64,000 nucleotides of DNA from an uncultured Oscillospiraceae bacterium (GCA_934597165.1 CAKTQP010000001.1:62001-126000), one strand, 5' to 3'; counted from the stretch's first letter, positions 26,219-35,177 are shown. Numbers and translations: made by a program. Notes: generated by a model not told the origin, from the sequence alone.

Positions 26219-27199
26219 ATGTATAACAGCACTTTCCAGGTAAGCTATCGTCGCAAAGTCTATGAGGAAGTCGCCACCTTAGCATACCAAAGAATGAACA
26301 AAGAGGCATTCAAATGGCTGCCCGATTGGATTGTTTCCGTGGCGGGCGGCAACGACGCAAAGGAAGATATCTTCTCTGACCTGGATTACGCTGCTGAGCT
26401 GTGCTCCGCGGCGCTGGGCATGGAACCGAGCCGGTATCTCGATACCCTGGCTGACAAGACCCCGCTGGAACAGACGAATGATCCGGCAGCTCCCATGGTC
26501 TGTGTGCTGAGCACCATGTGTCACAAGTGCACTCAGACTCAGGACGCCGCTCCCTGTCTCTCCGCCTGTGCCAACCACGCCATCCAGCTGGACGCCACCG
26601 GTCGTGCCACCATCAACCCCTCCGCTTGTTCCTCCTGCGGGACCTGCGTAGGTGTCTGTCCTCAGGGCGCTATCACTGATAAGAGCAGTCTCTATCAGGT
26701 GATCCGCGCCATCGGCGATGGCCACAAGGTGATGGCACTGCTGATGCCGGGTCTGTCCGAACAGTTCGCTGAAACCATCCGCAAGGAGCACCTCACCAGT
26801 GCCTTCCGGATGCTGGGTTTCTGCGATGTCTTTGAGATCGGCTCCATGACCGGCCCTCACTCTTACCTCTCTACCAATCCTGAACGCATCTCCCAGGAGA
26901 TCTATTGCATGAACGCCGGCATCAAGGCGGTTGACAAGGACACTCTGGTTGTTCTGGTCGCTCCCAGCACCATGAGCAAGCTGGATGCCGTCCACAGCAC
27001 AACGGCTGAAGACGTGGATTACGTCCTGACGCTGGAAGAAGTGCTGGGTATGCTGGACGCCCGGGGGCTGTGCAACGGGATTATGCAGAAGAGTGATGAG
27101 GAACCCCTCAAGTACACCAGGGAAGATCATTATCCCTTGCAGTACAACAAGGAAGAGGGCGTGACGATTGACCATTCAGCAGCTAAAATGTGCAGTTGA
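26219..27199 (+). CDS. [FeFe]-hydrogenase-derived ferredoxin-like protein lacking H-cluster ligands
   Basis: This 326-residue protein aligns by eye with the neighbouring hydrogenase over its ferredoxin part and half of the catalytic part. CSSCGTCVGVCPQGAITDKS (137-156) equals CISCGACVYQCPFGALSDKS there, and DYVLTLEEVLGMLDARG equals DCVLTFEELQALFDSRD. A second cysteine set (Cys95, 101, 104, 113, 117) may hold another cluster. The L1 CCP motif is missing, the L2 cysteine is Ser250 in APSTMSK, and L3 is absent because the protein ends early. It cannot bind the H-cluster in the usual way, so a redox-sensing or electron-transfer role is inferred. AAAGGAG precedes the ATG. Its end overlaps a LysR gene. 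Confidence 0.75.
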   Translation: MYNSTFQVSYRRKVYEEVATLAYQRMNKEAFKWLPDWIVSVAGGNDAKEDIFSDLDYAAELCSAALGMEPSRYLDTLADKTPLEQTNDPAAPMVCVLSTMCHKCTQTQDAAPCLSACANHAIQLDATGRATINPSACSSCGTCVGVCPQGAITDKSSLYQVIRAIGDGHKVMALLMPGLSEQFAETIRKEHLTSAFRMLGFCDVFEIGSMTGPHSYLSTNPERISQEIYCMNAGIKAVDKDTLVVLVAPSTMSKLDAVHSTTAEDVDYVLTLEEVLGMLDARGLCNGIMQKSDEEPLKYTREDHYPLQYNKEEGVTIDHSAAKMCS

Positions 27200-28097
27200 G
27201 GTTTGGAAATGCGGTTCCATCAACAAGGCCGCTGAGCGGCTTTATATGAATCAGCCAAACATCAGCCGATTGATCAAAAACCTGGAGAGTGAGTTCGGTT
27301 TGACCTTATTCTCCAGGACATCCTCCGGGATGGTCGCCACCAGGGACGGGGAACTGTTCCTGATGCAGGCAGAAAAGCTGGTAAATAACACAGACACCTT
27401 TGAACATTCCTTCAAACACAACGAGGAGAGCACCACCTCTTTTCGCATCGCTTTACCGCGAGGCAGTTACCTGACCAAAGCCTTTGCTCGGACGCTGAAC
27501 GCAGTCGCAGAAGATCATCCGGTGCAGGTAACCTTCAACGAGACCAACAACGAGGAGGTCATCCAGTGTGTCTCCGCCCAGGGGTATGACGTAGGCATCA
27601 TCCGACTGCCCATTGAGTTTGAATCGAACTACAAGAAGCTGTTGGCTGAAAAGCAGCTGAAGTTCCAGGAGATTATGGTCTTCCGCTTTGTGGTAGTCAT
27701 GCACAAGGATCACCCCTTGGCCAATCGAGAGTATGTCCACTTTTCTGACCTGGTGAATTATACTGCTTTGGTGCACGGTGACAACCATTTCCTCACCTTC
27801 TCCGATGCGGAGACTGATAAATTATACCGCACCCACTTGTATAAGAATTCCATCTCCATCTTTGAGCGAGGCAGTCAGTTTGACTTCCTCCGAGACATCC
27901 CTGGCGCTTTCATGCTCATCTCCCCCTTGCCCCAGGAGCTGCTCAACACCTACGACCTAGTGCAGGTGAAGATGCCGGACAGTGAGATCGGGTTGTTCGA
28001 GGATCTGATGATCACGCGGAAGGAACGCCGTTACACAGATTTTGTACAAGAGCTGATGCACCAAATACTCGAAGTAGAGCGTGAAATTATGGTATAA
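27168..28097 (+). CDS. LysR-family transcriptional regulator in the hydrogenase block
   Basis: This 309-residue protein has an N-terminal winged helix-turn-helix (residues 1-60, with GSINKAAERLYMNQPNISRL) and a LysR effector-binding domain. The start is a TTG at 27168: a stop lies two codons upstream in frame and the next Met would destroy the DNA-binding domain. AGGAAGAGGG stands before the TTG. The gene overlaps the preceding hydrogenase-like gene by 32 bases, which implies coupled translation. It probably controls the hydrogenase genes next door. Its effector is unknown. Confidence 0.85.
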   Translation: MTIQQLKCAVEVWKCGSINKAAERLYMNQPNISRLIKNLESEFGLTLFSRTSSGMVATRDGELFLMQAEKLVNNTDTFEHSFKHNEESTTSFRIALPRGSYLTKAFARTLNAVAEDHPVQVTFNETNNEEVIQCVSAQGYDVGIIRLPIEFESNYKKLLAEKQLKFQEIMVFRFVVVMHKDHPLANREYVHFSDLVNYTALVHGDNHFLTFSDAETDKLYRTHLYKNSISIFERGSQFDFLRDIPGAFMLISPLPQELLNTYDLVQVKMPDSEIGLFEDLMITRKERRYTDFVQELMHQILEVEREIMV

Positions 28098-28162
28098 CGT
28101 GTTTGTCCTCTTGCTGCCCTATCGTTGCATCGTTTTGCGTGGAAAGGAATGAGATTTGCATT

Positions 28163-29587
28163 ATGAACAAGTTTGATACGAAGGTTCAGTTTTTAAAGTA
28201 TGAAGTGCTTCGCGAAGTGGCACGTCACGCTTGGCAGGATGACCTGCTGTCCAGCATGATGGACATCCCCAAGGAGATCACCCAAAGTGATCACCCGGGT
28301 TCTGGGTACTACACCTACAAAGAGATGGCCATCCTCTCCGAGCGGGTGAAACTGGCGGTCGGCGGCGACCGGAAACAGAAGGGCATCGTGCAGACCATTG
28401 GCTGTGCCTGTGACGAATGTCCCACCGATGGCTATCGGGTCACCGACTCCTGCCGTGGCTGCTTTGCCCATCACTGTCAGGCAGTCTGTCCCAAGGACGC
28501 CATCACCCTGGACGAAAACGAGCACGCACACATCGACAAGTCCAAGTGCATCAACTGCGGCAAATGTGCCCAGGCCTGTCCCTACTCCGCCATCGTCAAC
28601 CGGAAGCGCCCCTGTCAGAAGGCTTGCAAAGTGGGCGCCATCTCCATGAACCCCGACAGCACCGTTAAGATCGAGCACGACAAATGCATCTCCTGCGGTG
28701 CCTGTGTCTACCAATGTCCCTTCGGCGCCCTGTCTGACAAGTCCTTTATCCTGGACGCCATTGGTATGCTCAAGAGTGACAAGAAGGTTTACGCCATCGT
28801 TGCCCCCAGCATCGCCAGCCAGTTCACCTACGCCAAGCTCAACCAGGTGGTCACCGGCATCAAGCAGCTGGGCTTCTACGAGGTGGTGGAAGCTGCCATG
28901 GGCGCTGACCTGGTGGCCATGGCGGAAGCGAAAGAGTTGGCGGAAAAAGGCTTCCTGACCAGCTCCTGCTGCCCTGCCTTTGTCAGCTATATCAAACAGC
29001 AGTTCCCCACCCTGGCAGAGAACATCTCCCACAACCCCTCCCCTATGGTGGCCACCGCCAAGTTCCTGCGGGAGACCTGCGGAGATGACATCAAGACCAT
29101 CTTCATCGGCCCCTGCACCGCCAAGAAAGCGGAAGGCCAGCTGCCGGAGGTGAAGGAGTATGTGGACTGCGTGCTGACCTTTGAAGAATTGCAGGCTCTC
29201 TTTGACAGCCGCGACATCGACCCCACCACGCTGGAAGAAACCGAGCTGAATAACGCCTCCTACTACGGTCGTATCTTCGGCCACTGCGGCGGTCTGTCCA
29301 TGGCAGCAGCGGAGGCACTGAAGGAACAGGGCATCGAATTCGACGCCAAGCCCATCAGCTGCAGCGGCATCGAGGAGTGCCGGATGGCGCTGCTGAAGGC
29401 CAAAGTTGGCAAATTGGACGCCAACTTCATCGAAGGCATGGCCTGTATCGGCGGCTGCGTCAACGGCGCAGGCAGCCTGACCCACAGCGCCAAGAACCAG
29501 CAGCTGGTGGAAAAGCACGGCAAGGAAGCAGAGCGGAAGACCATCCAGGATTCCGTCGCCCACCCCGACGCCAGCTTCAAGCACTGA
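28163..29587 (+). CDS. Group B-type [FeFe] hydrogenase
   Basis: This 474-residue cytoplasmic enzyme interconverts protons and hydrogen. Residues about 80-190 carry several cysteine clusters, including CINCGKCAQACP and CISCGACVYQCP. The H-cluster motifs are TSSCCPAF (266-273), GPCTAKK (316-322, Cys318) and MACIGGC (426-432). The GPC form of L2 and the soluble ferredoxin layout fit group B monomeric hydrogenases of anaerobic gut Clostridia. I start at the ATG at 28163 with AAAGGAATGAG before it. The maturation genes hydE, hydG and hydF lie just downstream. Its electron partner is probably ferredoxin. Confidence 0.9.
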   Translation: MNKFDTKVQFLKYEVLREVARHAWQDDLLSSMMDIPKEITQSDHPGSGYYTYKEMAILSERVKLAVGGDRKQKGIVQTIGCACDECPTDGYRVTDSCRGCFAHHCQAVCPKDAITLDENEHAHIDKSKCINCGKCAQACPYSAIVNRKRPCQKACKVGAISMNPDSTVKIEHDKCISCGACVYQCPFGALSDKSFILDAIGMLKSDKKVYAIVAPSIASQFTYAKLNQVVTGIKQLGFYEVVEAAMGADLVAMAEAKELAEKGFLTSSCCPAFVSYIKQQFPTLAENISHNPSPMVATAKFLRETCGDDIKTIFIGPCTAKKAEGQLPEVKEYVDCVLTFEELQALFDSRDIDPTTLEETELNNASYYGRIFGHCGGLSMAAAEALKEQGIEFDAKPISCSGIEECRMALLKAKVGKLDANFIEGMACIGGCVNGAGSLTHSAKNQQLVEKHGKEAERKTIQDSVAHPDASFKH

Positions 29588-29763
29588 GGACTGCCCCCTT
29601 ACCGCAGTCTTCCACCCCAATGGACGGAGGTTCTGTGATAGAACGCTGTTCCCTGACGAAATTGATGTTTGACCAAACTCACCTCTCCTTTTTTGGAATC
29701 GTTGAACTTCCTTTTTCAACTCCTACTTCCCTACCTGTCAAACACCATTCCGTCGGTTCTAAC

Positions 29764-29797
29764 AACCGCCTCACATGCTCCGCGTGAGGCGGTTTTT
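29764..29797 (+). terminator. Intrinsic terminator between hydrogenase and maturation genes
   Basis: AACCGCCTCAC (29764-29774) pairs perfectly with 29784-29794 over a 9-base loop and is followed by more T residues. It lies 180 bases after the hydrogenase stop and 29 bases before the next ATG, so the maturation genes need readthrough or a promoter between 29588 and 29763 that I cannot define. Confidence 0.8.
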
Positions 29798-29825
29798 GCC
29801 CATTTCACCCAAGGAGGTATTTAAT

Positions 29826-30086
29826 ATGATGGAAACCAGAGTCGCCGTATTGGCCATCATCATCGAGCAGCCCGACGCCGTGCCCCCGCTCAACACCGTG
29901 CTCCACGGTGTCAGCGAGTATATCATCGGCCGGATGGGTCTGCCTTACCCCAAGCGTGGCATCCACATCATCTCCATCGCCGTGGACGCCCCTCAGGACG
30001 TGATCTCCTCTCTGGCCGGTAAGCTGGGGAACATCCCCAACGTCAGCGTCAAGATCGCCTACTCCAATGTGATCGGCCATGACTGA
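29826..30086 (+). CDS. TM1266-type iron-only hydrogenase system regulator
   Basis: This 86-residue protein matches the small ACT/NikR-C-like family known as putative iron-only hydrogenase system regulator. The N-terminus TRVAVLAIIIEQPDAVPPLN and the segment YIIGRMGLPYPKRGIHIISI are typical. It lacks an obvious DNA-binding domain, so a ligand- or metal-sensing role is more likely than direct DNA binding. AAGGAGG lies eight bases before the ATG. The end overlaps hydE by eight bases, a linkage common in Clostridia. Confidence 0.85.
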   Translation: MMETRVAVLAIIIEQPDAVPPLNTVLHGVSEYIIGRMGLPYPKRGIHIISIAVDAPQDVISSLAGKLGNIPNVSVKIAYSNVIGHD

Positions 30087-31125
30087 CGCCATCGCCCTCA
30101 TCGACCGTCTGGCACAGCAGCACAGCCTGACGCTGGCCGAGTATCAGACGCTCATCGAGGCGGAGTGCAAGGAGACCCGGGCTTACGCCGCCCAACGGGC
30201 GGTGGCCGTCCGGCAGGCGGTCTATGGCACGGATATCTTCATCCGCGGCCTCATCGAAGTGACCAGCTACTGCCGCAACGACTGCTACTACTGCGGCATC
30301 CGCAAGTCCAACCAAGCCTGCCAGCGCTACCTGCTCAGCGACGCGGACATCCTCACCTGTTGCGCCGAGGGCTACCAGCTGGGCTTCCGCACCTTCGTCC
30401 TCCAAGGGGGCGAGGGCATCCTCCCCGTCCCCCGGGTCTGTTCCCTGGTGTCCACCATCAAAAAGCGCTACCCCGACTGTGCCGTGACCCTCTCCCTGGG
30501 CGAGTACAGCCGGGAGGAGTACCAGCAGATGTTCGACGCCGGCGCAGACCGGTACCTGCTCCGCCACGAGACAGCGGATCAGGCTCATTATGAGAAGCTC
30601 CACCCCAGTTCCATGTCCTTTGCGCACCGGATGCAGTGCCTCCAGGACTTGAAGGACATTGGCTTCCAGGTGGGCTGCGGCTTCATGGTGGGCTCTCCTT
30701 ACCAGACCTCCGCGTGTCTGGCCAAGGATCTGAAATTCATCGAGACCTTCCAACCCCATATGTGCGGCATCGGCCCCTTCATCCCCCACCACGACACCCA
30801 GTTCCGTGGGGAACCGGCCGGGCGGGTAGACCAGACCTGTTATCTGCTCTCCCTCCTCCGCCTCATGCGACCCAATCTCCTCCTCCCTGCCACCACCGCC
30901 CTGGGCACCCTAGACCCCATCGGGCGGGAAAAGGGCATCCTGGCCGGCGGCAACGTGGTCATGCCCAACCTGTCCCCGGTGGCAGTGCGAAAGAAATACG
31001 CCCTGTACGACAACAAAATCTGTACCGGGGAAGAATCCGCCCAGTGCCGGGGCTGCCTGGCGCGGCGGATGGACACCATCCACTATCACTTGGTCACCGA
31101 CCGGGGGGATATGCGCACTGCGTAA
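30079..31125 (+). CDS. hydE: [FeFe] hydrogenase maturase HydE
   Basis: This 348-residue radical SAM enzyme acts on the iron-cysteine complex made by HydG during assembly of the H-cluster diiron site. The SAM-cluster motif is CRNDCYYC (Cys65, 69, 72). Further support comes from FVLQGGEG and the block HETADQAHYEKLHP, both typical of HydE. The ATG overlaps the preceding small gene. Length is normal for the family. Confidence 0.95.
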   Translation: MTDAIALIDRLAQQHSLTLAEYQTLIEAECKETRAYAAQRAVAVRQAVYGTDIFIRGLIEVTSYCRNDCYYCGIRKSNQACQRYLLSDADILTCCAEGYQLGFRTFVLQGGEGILPVPRVCSLVSTIKKRYPDCAVTLSLGEYSREEYQQMFDAGADRYLLRHETADQAHYEKLHPSSMSFAHRMQCLQDLKDIGFQVGCGFMVGSPYQTSACLAKDLKFIETFQPHMCGIGPFIPHHDTQFRGEPAGRVDQTCYLLSLLRLMRPNLLLPATTALGTLDPIGREKGILAGGNVVMPNLSPVAVRKKYALYDNKICTGEESAQCRGCLARRMDTIHYHLVTDRGDMRTA

Positions 31126-31193
31126 GATCCCCCACAAAATTCTGACGGAAAAGTTGCCCTGGGGCTTCTGCTCCATAAGAAAGGATGTTTATT

Positions 31194-32642
31194 ATGGCTA
31201 TCTACAATCCCAAGTCTCTCAAAGCAGAAGAATTCATCAACCACGAGGAAATTCTGGACACCATCCGCTACGCAGAAGAGAACAAGCACAACGTGGCCCT
31301 CATCGACGAGCTGCTGGAAAAGGCACGCCCCAAGAAGACCGACCACGGCACCTTCTGTTCCGGCCTGACCCATCGGGAGGCTTCCGTCCTGTTGGCCTGC
31401 GACATCCCGGAAAAGGTAGAGCAGATGTACCAGCTGGCAGCGGAGATCAAGGACGCCTTCTACGGCAACCGCATCGTCCTCTTTGCCCCCCTCTACCTGT
31501 CCAACTACTGTATCAACGGCTGCGTCTACTGTCCCTATCACCGGGTGAACCAGCACATCACCCGGAAAAAGCTCACCCAGGAGGAAGTCCGTGCGGAAGT
31601 CATGGCACTCCAGGACATGGGGCACAAGCGCCTGGCCATTGAAGCCGGGGAAGACCCGGTGAACAATCCCATCGAATATATCTTGGAGTGCATCCACACG
31701 ATCTACTCCATTCACAATAAAAACGGCGACATCCGTCGCGTCAACGTGAACATCGCCGCCACCACGGTGGAGAATTACCGCAAGCTGAAGGAGGCCGGCA
31801 TCGGCACCTATATCCTGTTCCAGGAGACCTACAACAAAAAGAGCTACCTGGATCTCCACCCCACCGGCCCCAAGCACGACTACGCCTACCACACCGAGGC
31901 CATGGATCGTGCCATGGACGGCGGTATTGATGACGTAGGTCTGGGCGTTCTGTTCGGCCTGGAGGGCTACCAGTACGAGTTCGCCGGCCTGCTCATGCAC
32001 GCCGAGCACCTGGAAGCCGTCCACGGCGTGGGGCCCCACACCATCAGCGTCCCCCGTGTCAAGAAGGCGGACGACATTGATCCGGACGTGTTCGACAACG
32101 GCCTGGCAGACGATATGTTCCAGAAGATCATCGCCTGCATCCGCATCGCCGTCCCCTACACCGGTATGATCATCTCCACCCGCGAGAGCGAAGCCGTCCG
32201 AGAAAAGGCCCTCCACCTGGGCATCTCCCAGATCAGCGGCGCCTCCCGCACCTCTGTGGGCGGCTACACCGAAAAGGTGCGTCCCCATGACTCTGAGCAG
32301 TTCGACGTGTCCGACCAGCGTTCCCTGGACGAGGTAGTGGACTGGCTCATGAAGATGGGCTTCATCCCCTCTTTCTGCACCGCTTGCTATCGAGAAGGCC
32401 GTACCGGCGACCGGTTCATGAGCCTGTGCAAGAGCGGTCAGATCTTGAATTGCTGTCACCCCAACGCTCTCATGACCCTGACGGAATACTTGGTGGACTA
32501 CGCCTCTGAGGAGACCAAAAAGACCGGCTACGCCCTCATTGAGCGGGAGCTGAACAAGATCACCAACGAAAAGGTCAAGGCGCTGGCCACCCAGCACATC
32601 GCTGCCATCAAGGCGTCTAACCGCCGCGATTTCCGCTTCTGA
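31194..32642 (+). CDS. hydG: [FeFe] hydrogenase maturase HydG, tyrosine lyase
   Basis: This 482-residue radical SAM enzyme cleaves tyrosine to provide the CO and cyanide ligands of the H-cluster. The N-terminal motif is CINGCVYC (Cys106, 110, 113). A C-terminal CX2CX22C motif beginning CTAC binds the auxiliary cluster. I start at the ATG at 31194, which has AAAGGA at good spacing; an in-frame ATG nine bases upstream lies inside that ribosome site. It follows hydE by about 70 bases. Confidence 0.96.
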   Translation: MAIYNPKSLKAEEFINHEEILDTIRYAEENKHNVALIDELLEKARPKKTDHGTFCSGLTHREASVLLACDIPEKVEQMYQLAAEIKDAFYGNRIVLFAPLYLSNYCINGCVYCPYHRVNQHITRKKLTQEEVRAEVMALQDMGHKRLAIEAGEDPVNNPIEYILECIHTIYSIHNKNGDIRRVNVNIAATTVENYRKLKEAGIGTYILFQETYNKKSYLDLHPTGPKHDYAYHTEAMDRAMDGGIDDVGLGVLFGLEGYQYEFAGLLMHAEHLEAVHGVGPHTISVPRVKKADDIDPDVFDNGLADDMFQKIIACIRIAVPYTGMIISTRESEAVREKALHLGISQISGASRTSVGGYTEKVRPHDSEQFDVSDQRSLDEVVDWLMKMGFIPSFCTACYREGRTGDRFMSLCKSGQILNCCHPNALMTLTEYLVDYASEETKKTGYALIERELNKITNEKVKALATQHIAAIKASNRRDFRF

Positions 32643-32658
32643 GAAGGGAGATGTCACT

Positions 32659-33864
32659 ATGGGACTGAATGACCGCCCCTCTAGCGAACGGGTCCACATC
32701 AGCTTCTTCGGCCTGCGCAACGCCGGCAAATCCAGTGTCGTCAATGCCGTCACCGGCCAAGCCCTCTCCCTGGTCTCTCAGGTGAAGGGCACCACCACCG
32801 ACCCGGTGCAGAAGGCCATGGAGCTGCTGCCTATCGGCCCCGTGGTCATCATCGACACCCCGGGCATCGACGACGTAGGCGGCCTCGGTCAGATGCGCGT
32901 CCAGCGTGCCCTCCAGGTGCTGGACAAGACCGACGTGGCCATCCTGGTGGTAGACGCCACCCAGGGGATGCAGCCGGACGATCGGCAGCTGACAGAGCAG
33001 TTCCAAACACGGAACATCCCCTACCTGGTGGTCTACAACAAGGCCGACCTGCTGGACGCAGCACTCCCTTGCCAGCCCAACGAGATCGCCGTCAGCGCCA
33101 AGACCGGCCAGAACATCTATGAATTAAAAGAGCGCATCGGCCGCCTGGCCGGTGCCCAGGAGAACACCAAACGGCTGGTGGCCGACCTGATCGACCCCGG
33201 TGACGTGGTGGTTCTCGTCACCCCCATCGACTCCGCCGCCCCCAAGGGACGGCTCATCCTGCCCCAGCAGCAGGTCATCCGGGACATCCTGGACGCCGGG
33301 GGCATCAATGTGGTAGTCAAAGAGAGTGAGCTGACCGCCGCCCTGACCGCCCTTGGCAAGCGTCCCAAGCTGGTCGTCACCGACTCTCAGGCATTCAAAG
33401 CCGTCAACCGAGACACGCCGGAGGACATTTTGCTGACCTCCTTCTCCATCCTGTTCGCCCGCTACAAGGGCAACTTGAAAGAGGCTGTCCGGGGTGCTGC
33501 TATGCTGGACAAGCTCCAGGATGGGGACAACGTACTCATCTCCGAAGGCTGCACCCACCACCGGCAGTGCGGGGACATCGGCACAGAAAAGCTCCCCAAC
33601 TGGCTGAAACAGTACACCGGCTGCCACCTGAATTACCACTTCACCTCCGGCCGAGAGTTCCCTCAGGACCTCTCCCCCTACGCCCTGGTCATCCACTGCG
33701 GCGGCTGTATGCTCAACGAACGGGAGATGCACTCCCGCATCCGCCACAGCCTGGACTGCCACGTGCCCATCACCAACTACGGCATCGCCATCGCCCAGAT
33801 GCACGGCATCCTGACCCGTTCCCTGGGGCCTTTCCCCGACCTGGCCGCGCTGCTGCATCCATAA
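32659..33864 (+). CDS. hydF: [FeFe] hydrogenase maturation GTPase HydF
   Basis: This 401-residue protein is the scaffold that carries the diiron precursor and delivers it to the hydrogenase. It has an N-terminal GTPase domain with P-loop GLRNAGKSS (18-26) and DTPG switch, a dimerisation domain, and a C-terminal cluster domain with CTH and HCGGC ligands separated by about 50 residues, as in the HydF family. It lies 16 bases after hydG and completes the maturation set. Confidence 0.96.
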   Translation: MGLNDRPSSERVHISFFGLRNAGKSSVVNAVTGQALSLVSQVKGTTTDPVQKAMELLPIGPVVIIDTPGIDDVGGLGQMRVQRALQVLDKTDVAILVVDATQGMQPDDRQLTEQFQTRNIPYLVVYNKADLLDAALPCQPNEIAVSAKTGQNIYELKERIGRLAGAQENTKRLVADLIDPGDVVVLVTPIDSAAPKGRLILPQQQVIRDILDAGGINVVVKESELTAALTALGKRPKLVVTDSQAFKAVNRDTPEDILLTSFSILFARYKGNLKEAVRGAAMLDKLQDGDNVLISEGCTHHRQCGDIGTEKLPNWLKQYTGCHLNYHFTSGREFPQDLSPYALVIHCGGCMLNEREMHSRIRHSLDCHVPITNYGIAIAQMHGILTRSLGPFPDLAALLHP

Positions 33865-33993
33865 CTCCCCTGCCAGAAAGAGCGCGCAGCACCACGCATA
33901 TCGTCAAGCCAAGATGCGCTATGCGTTCCCCAAATAAAGTCCTATATTTATGTTGCTCCTTTGCGTCTTCGCTGCCCTCTTCCTCTATCAAAA

Positions 33994-34026
33994 GCCGTCC
34001 ACCCAATGGGTGGGCGGCCTTTTTTC
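33994..34026 (+). terminator. Intrinsic terminator after hydF
   Basis: GCCGTCCACCC (33994-34004) pairs with GGGTGGGCGGC (34008-34018), with one G:U pair and a 3-base loop, followed by CTTTTTTCG. Confidence 0.88.
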
Positions 34027-34091
34027 GTTTGCCCTGAAATTGTATTTTCCGCACCATTTCTGTATCCTATGGTGCCATTATATATCTGTAT

Positions 34092-34120
34092 TTGCTATTT
34101 TACGCACATTCTCGTATAAT
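34092..34120 (+). promoter_or_regulatory. Orphan promoter resembling the MATE promoter
   Basis: TTGCTA (34092-34097), a 17-base spacer and TATAAT (34115-34120) form a good promoter, followed at 34127-34141 by TAGACAAAAGGTTCG. The same hexamers, spacing and downstream motif occur before the MATE gene. No ORF follows. The gene-free stretch 33865-34307 otherwise holds the hydF terminator and a hairpin at 34264-34290. Confidence 0.5.
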
Positions 34121-34263
34121 ACACTTAGACAAAAGGTTCGCATCCAATCGTAAAAAAGCTACTGTCACAAATGCGCCCTTACTGAAAAAATGCATTGCCC
34201 CCTTTCCTTCGATTGATACACGCACTGTTTGTTCGGACAACATTTTAATCCCTCCTACGAAGG

Positions 34264-34302
34264 AACCCCTCCGGTCTCACCGGAGGGGTTCTCTCTGTTT
34301 TT
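34264..34302 (+). terminator. Hairpin terminator downstream of the LysR gene and orphan promoter
   Basis: AACCCCTCCGGT (34264-34275) pairs perfectly with ACCGGAGGGGTT (34279-34290) over a 3-base loop. The T-rich run (TTCTCTCTGTTTTT) lies on the plus side, so it fits the orphan promoter best. It is also 18 bases past the stop of the minus-strand LysR gene and may serve both. Confidence 0.7.
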
Positions 34303-34307
34303 ATCTT

Positions 34308-35177
34308 TCAAATGATTTCCTTGAGTTCCTCTAAAAACTGCTCCGCCGCTTTGGAGCGCATCCCATACCGGTTCCAAACCAACGCATACCGGATGGACAG
34401 GGGCGGCTCCAGCGGCAGGAACTGAACATGGCCATCCAGCTCATCCGGCAGTTGGTCACGGCTGAGCAGGAACGCCCCCAACCCGCTCTCCACAAATTTC
34501 ACCGGATCGCCGTGGGCTACATTGTATGTCGCCGCAATGTTCAGCTGGTTCAGCTCTGTCTGCGCCCAAAGGGAGATCTCCCGTTGCAAGCCCACCCGCT
34601 GATGCAAGATCAGCGGCGCGGCCGGAAACCGTTTCCGAGTCATCACAGGCTCTGCCGCCAGCGGACTCCCCCGCCGCACCAACAGCCCCCATTGTGACTC
34701 CTCCGGGAGCGGAAGGGCGTCATACTTCACCCGGTCTACGGGCATCAGCAGCACCGAAAAATCCAGCGTCCCATGGGTCAACCGTTCTTCCACATCCATG
34801 GCATCTCCACTATAGAAATGGAACTGCACGCCAGGATGCTTCTCCCGCAGCAACGCCGCCGCACGCAGCACACTTCGAGACGCTGTGCCTCCAATGGCCA
34901 CCTCTCCGCTCAACGCTTTGGCGTCCGAACTGATCTCCCGCTCGGTCTTTTCCACCAACGCCACGATCTCCTCCGCCCGCTTCCGCAGGAAAGCGCCATC
35001 CTCTGTCAGCGCGACCTTCCGTTTGCCTCGCAGGAACAAGGTTTTTCCAAGCTCCCGCTCTAACTCCATCATCTGTTTTGACAGGGACGGCTGAGCTATG
35101 TGTAAGGTTTCCGCCGCCTTTGTGATGGTCTCCTCCCGCGCCACTGCTAGGAAGTACCGCAAAACGCGCACATCCAT
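34308..35177 (-). CDS. LysR-family regulator divergent from the MATE gene
   Basis: This 289-residue protein has an N-terminal winged helix-turn-helix (residues 1-60, with ETITKAAETLHIAQPSLSKQ) and a LysR substrate-binding domain. The divergent MATE exporter gene starts 157 bases away, the usual arrangement of a LysR regulator and its target. The intergenic DNA has CCTAT and ATAGG half-sites 24 bases apart (about 35211-35248) that could be part of its operator. The effector is unknown but may be a substrate of the exporter. Confidence 0.88.
   Translation of the reverse strand: MDVRVLRYFLAVAREETITKAAETLHIAQPSLSKQMMELERELGKTLFLRGKRKVALTEDGAFLRKRAEEIVALVEKTEREISSDAKALSGEVAIGGTASRSVLRAAALLREKHPGVQFHFYSGDAMDVEERLTHGTLDFSVLLMPVDRVKYDALPLPEESQWGLLVRRGSPLAAEPVMTRKRFPAAPLILHQRVGLQREISLWAQTELNQLNIAATYNVAHGDPVKFVESGLGAFLLSRDQLPDELDGHVQFLPLEPPLSIRYALVWNRYGMRSKAAEQFLEELKEII

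Noticed and set aside
28193..29719. A 508-codon open frame antisense to the hydrogenase gene
   Set aside because: The sense strand encodes all hydrogenase motifs. The antisense product is a compositional artefact.
31086..32753. A 555-codon open frame antisense to hydG
   Set aside because: hydG is certain on the plus strand. The antisense product has no domain features.
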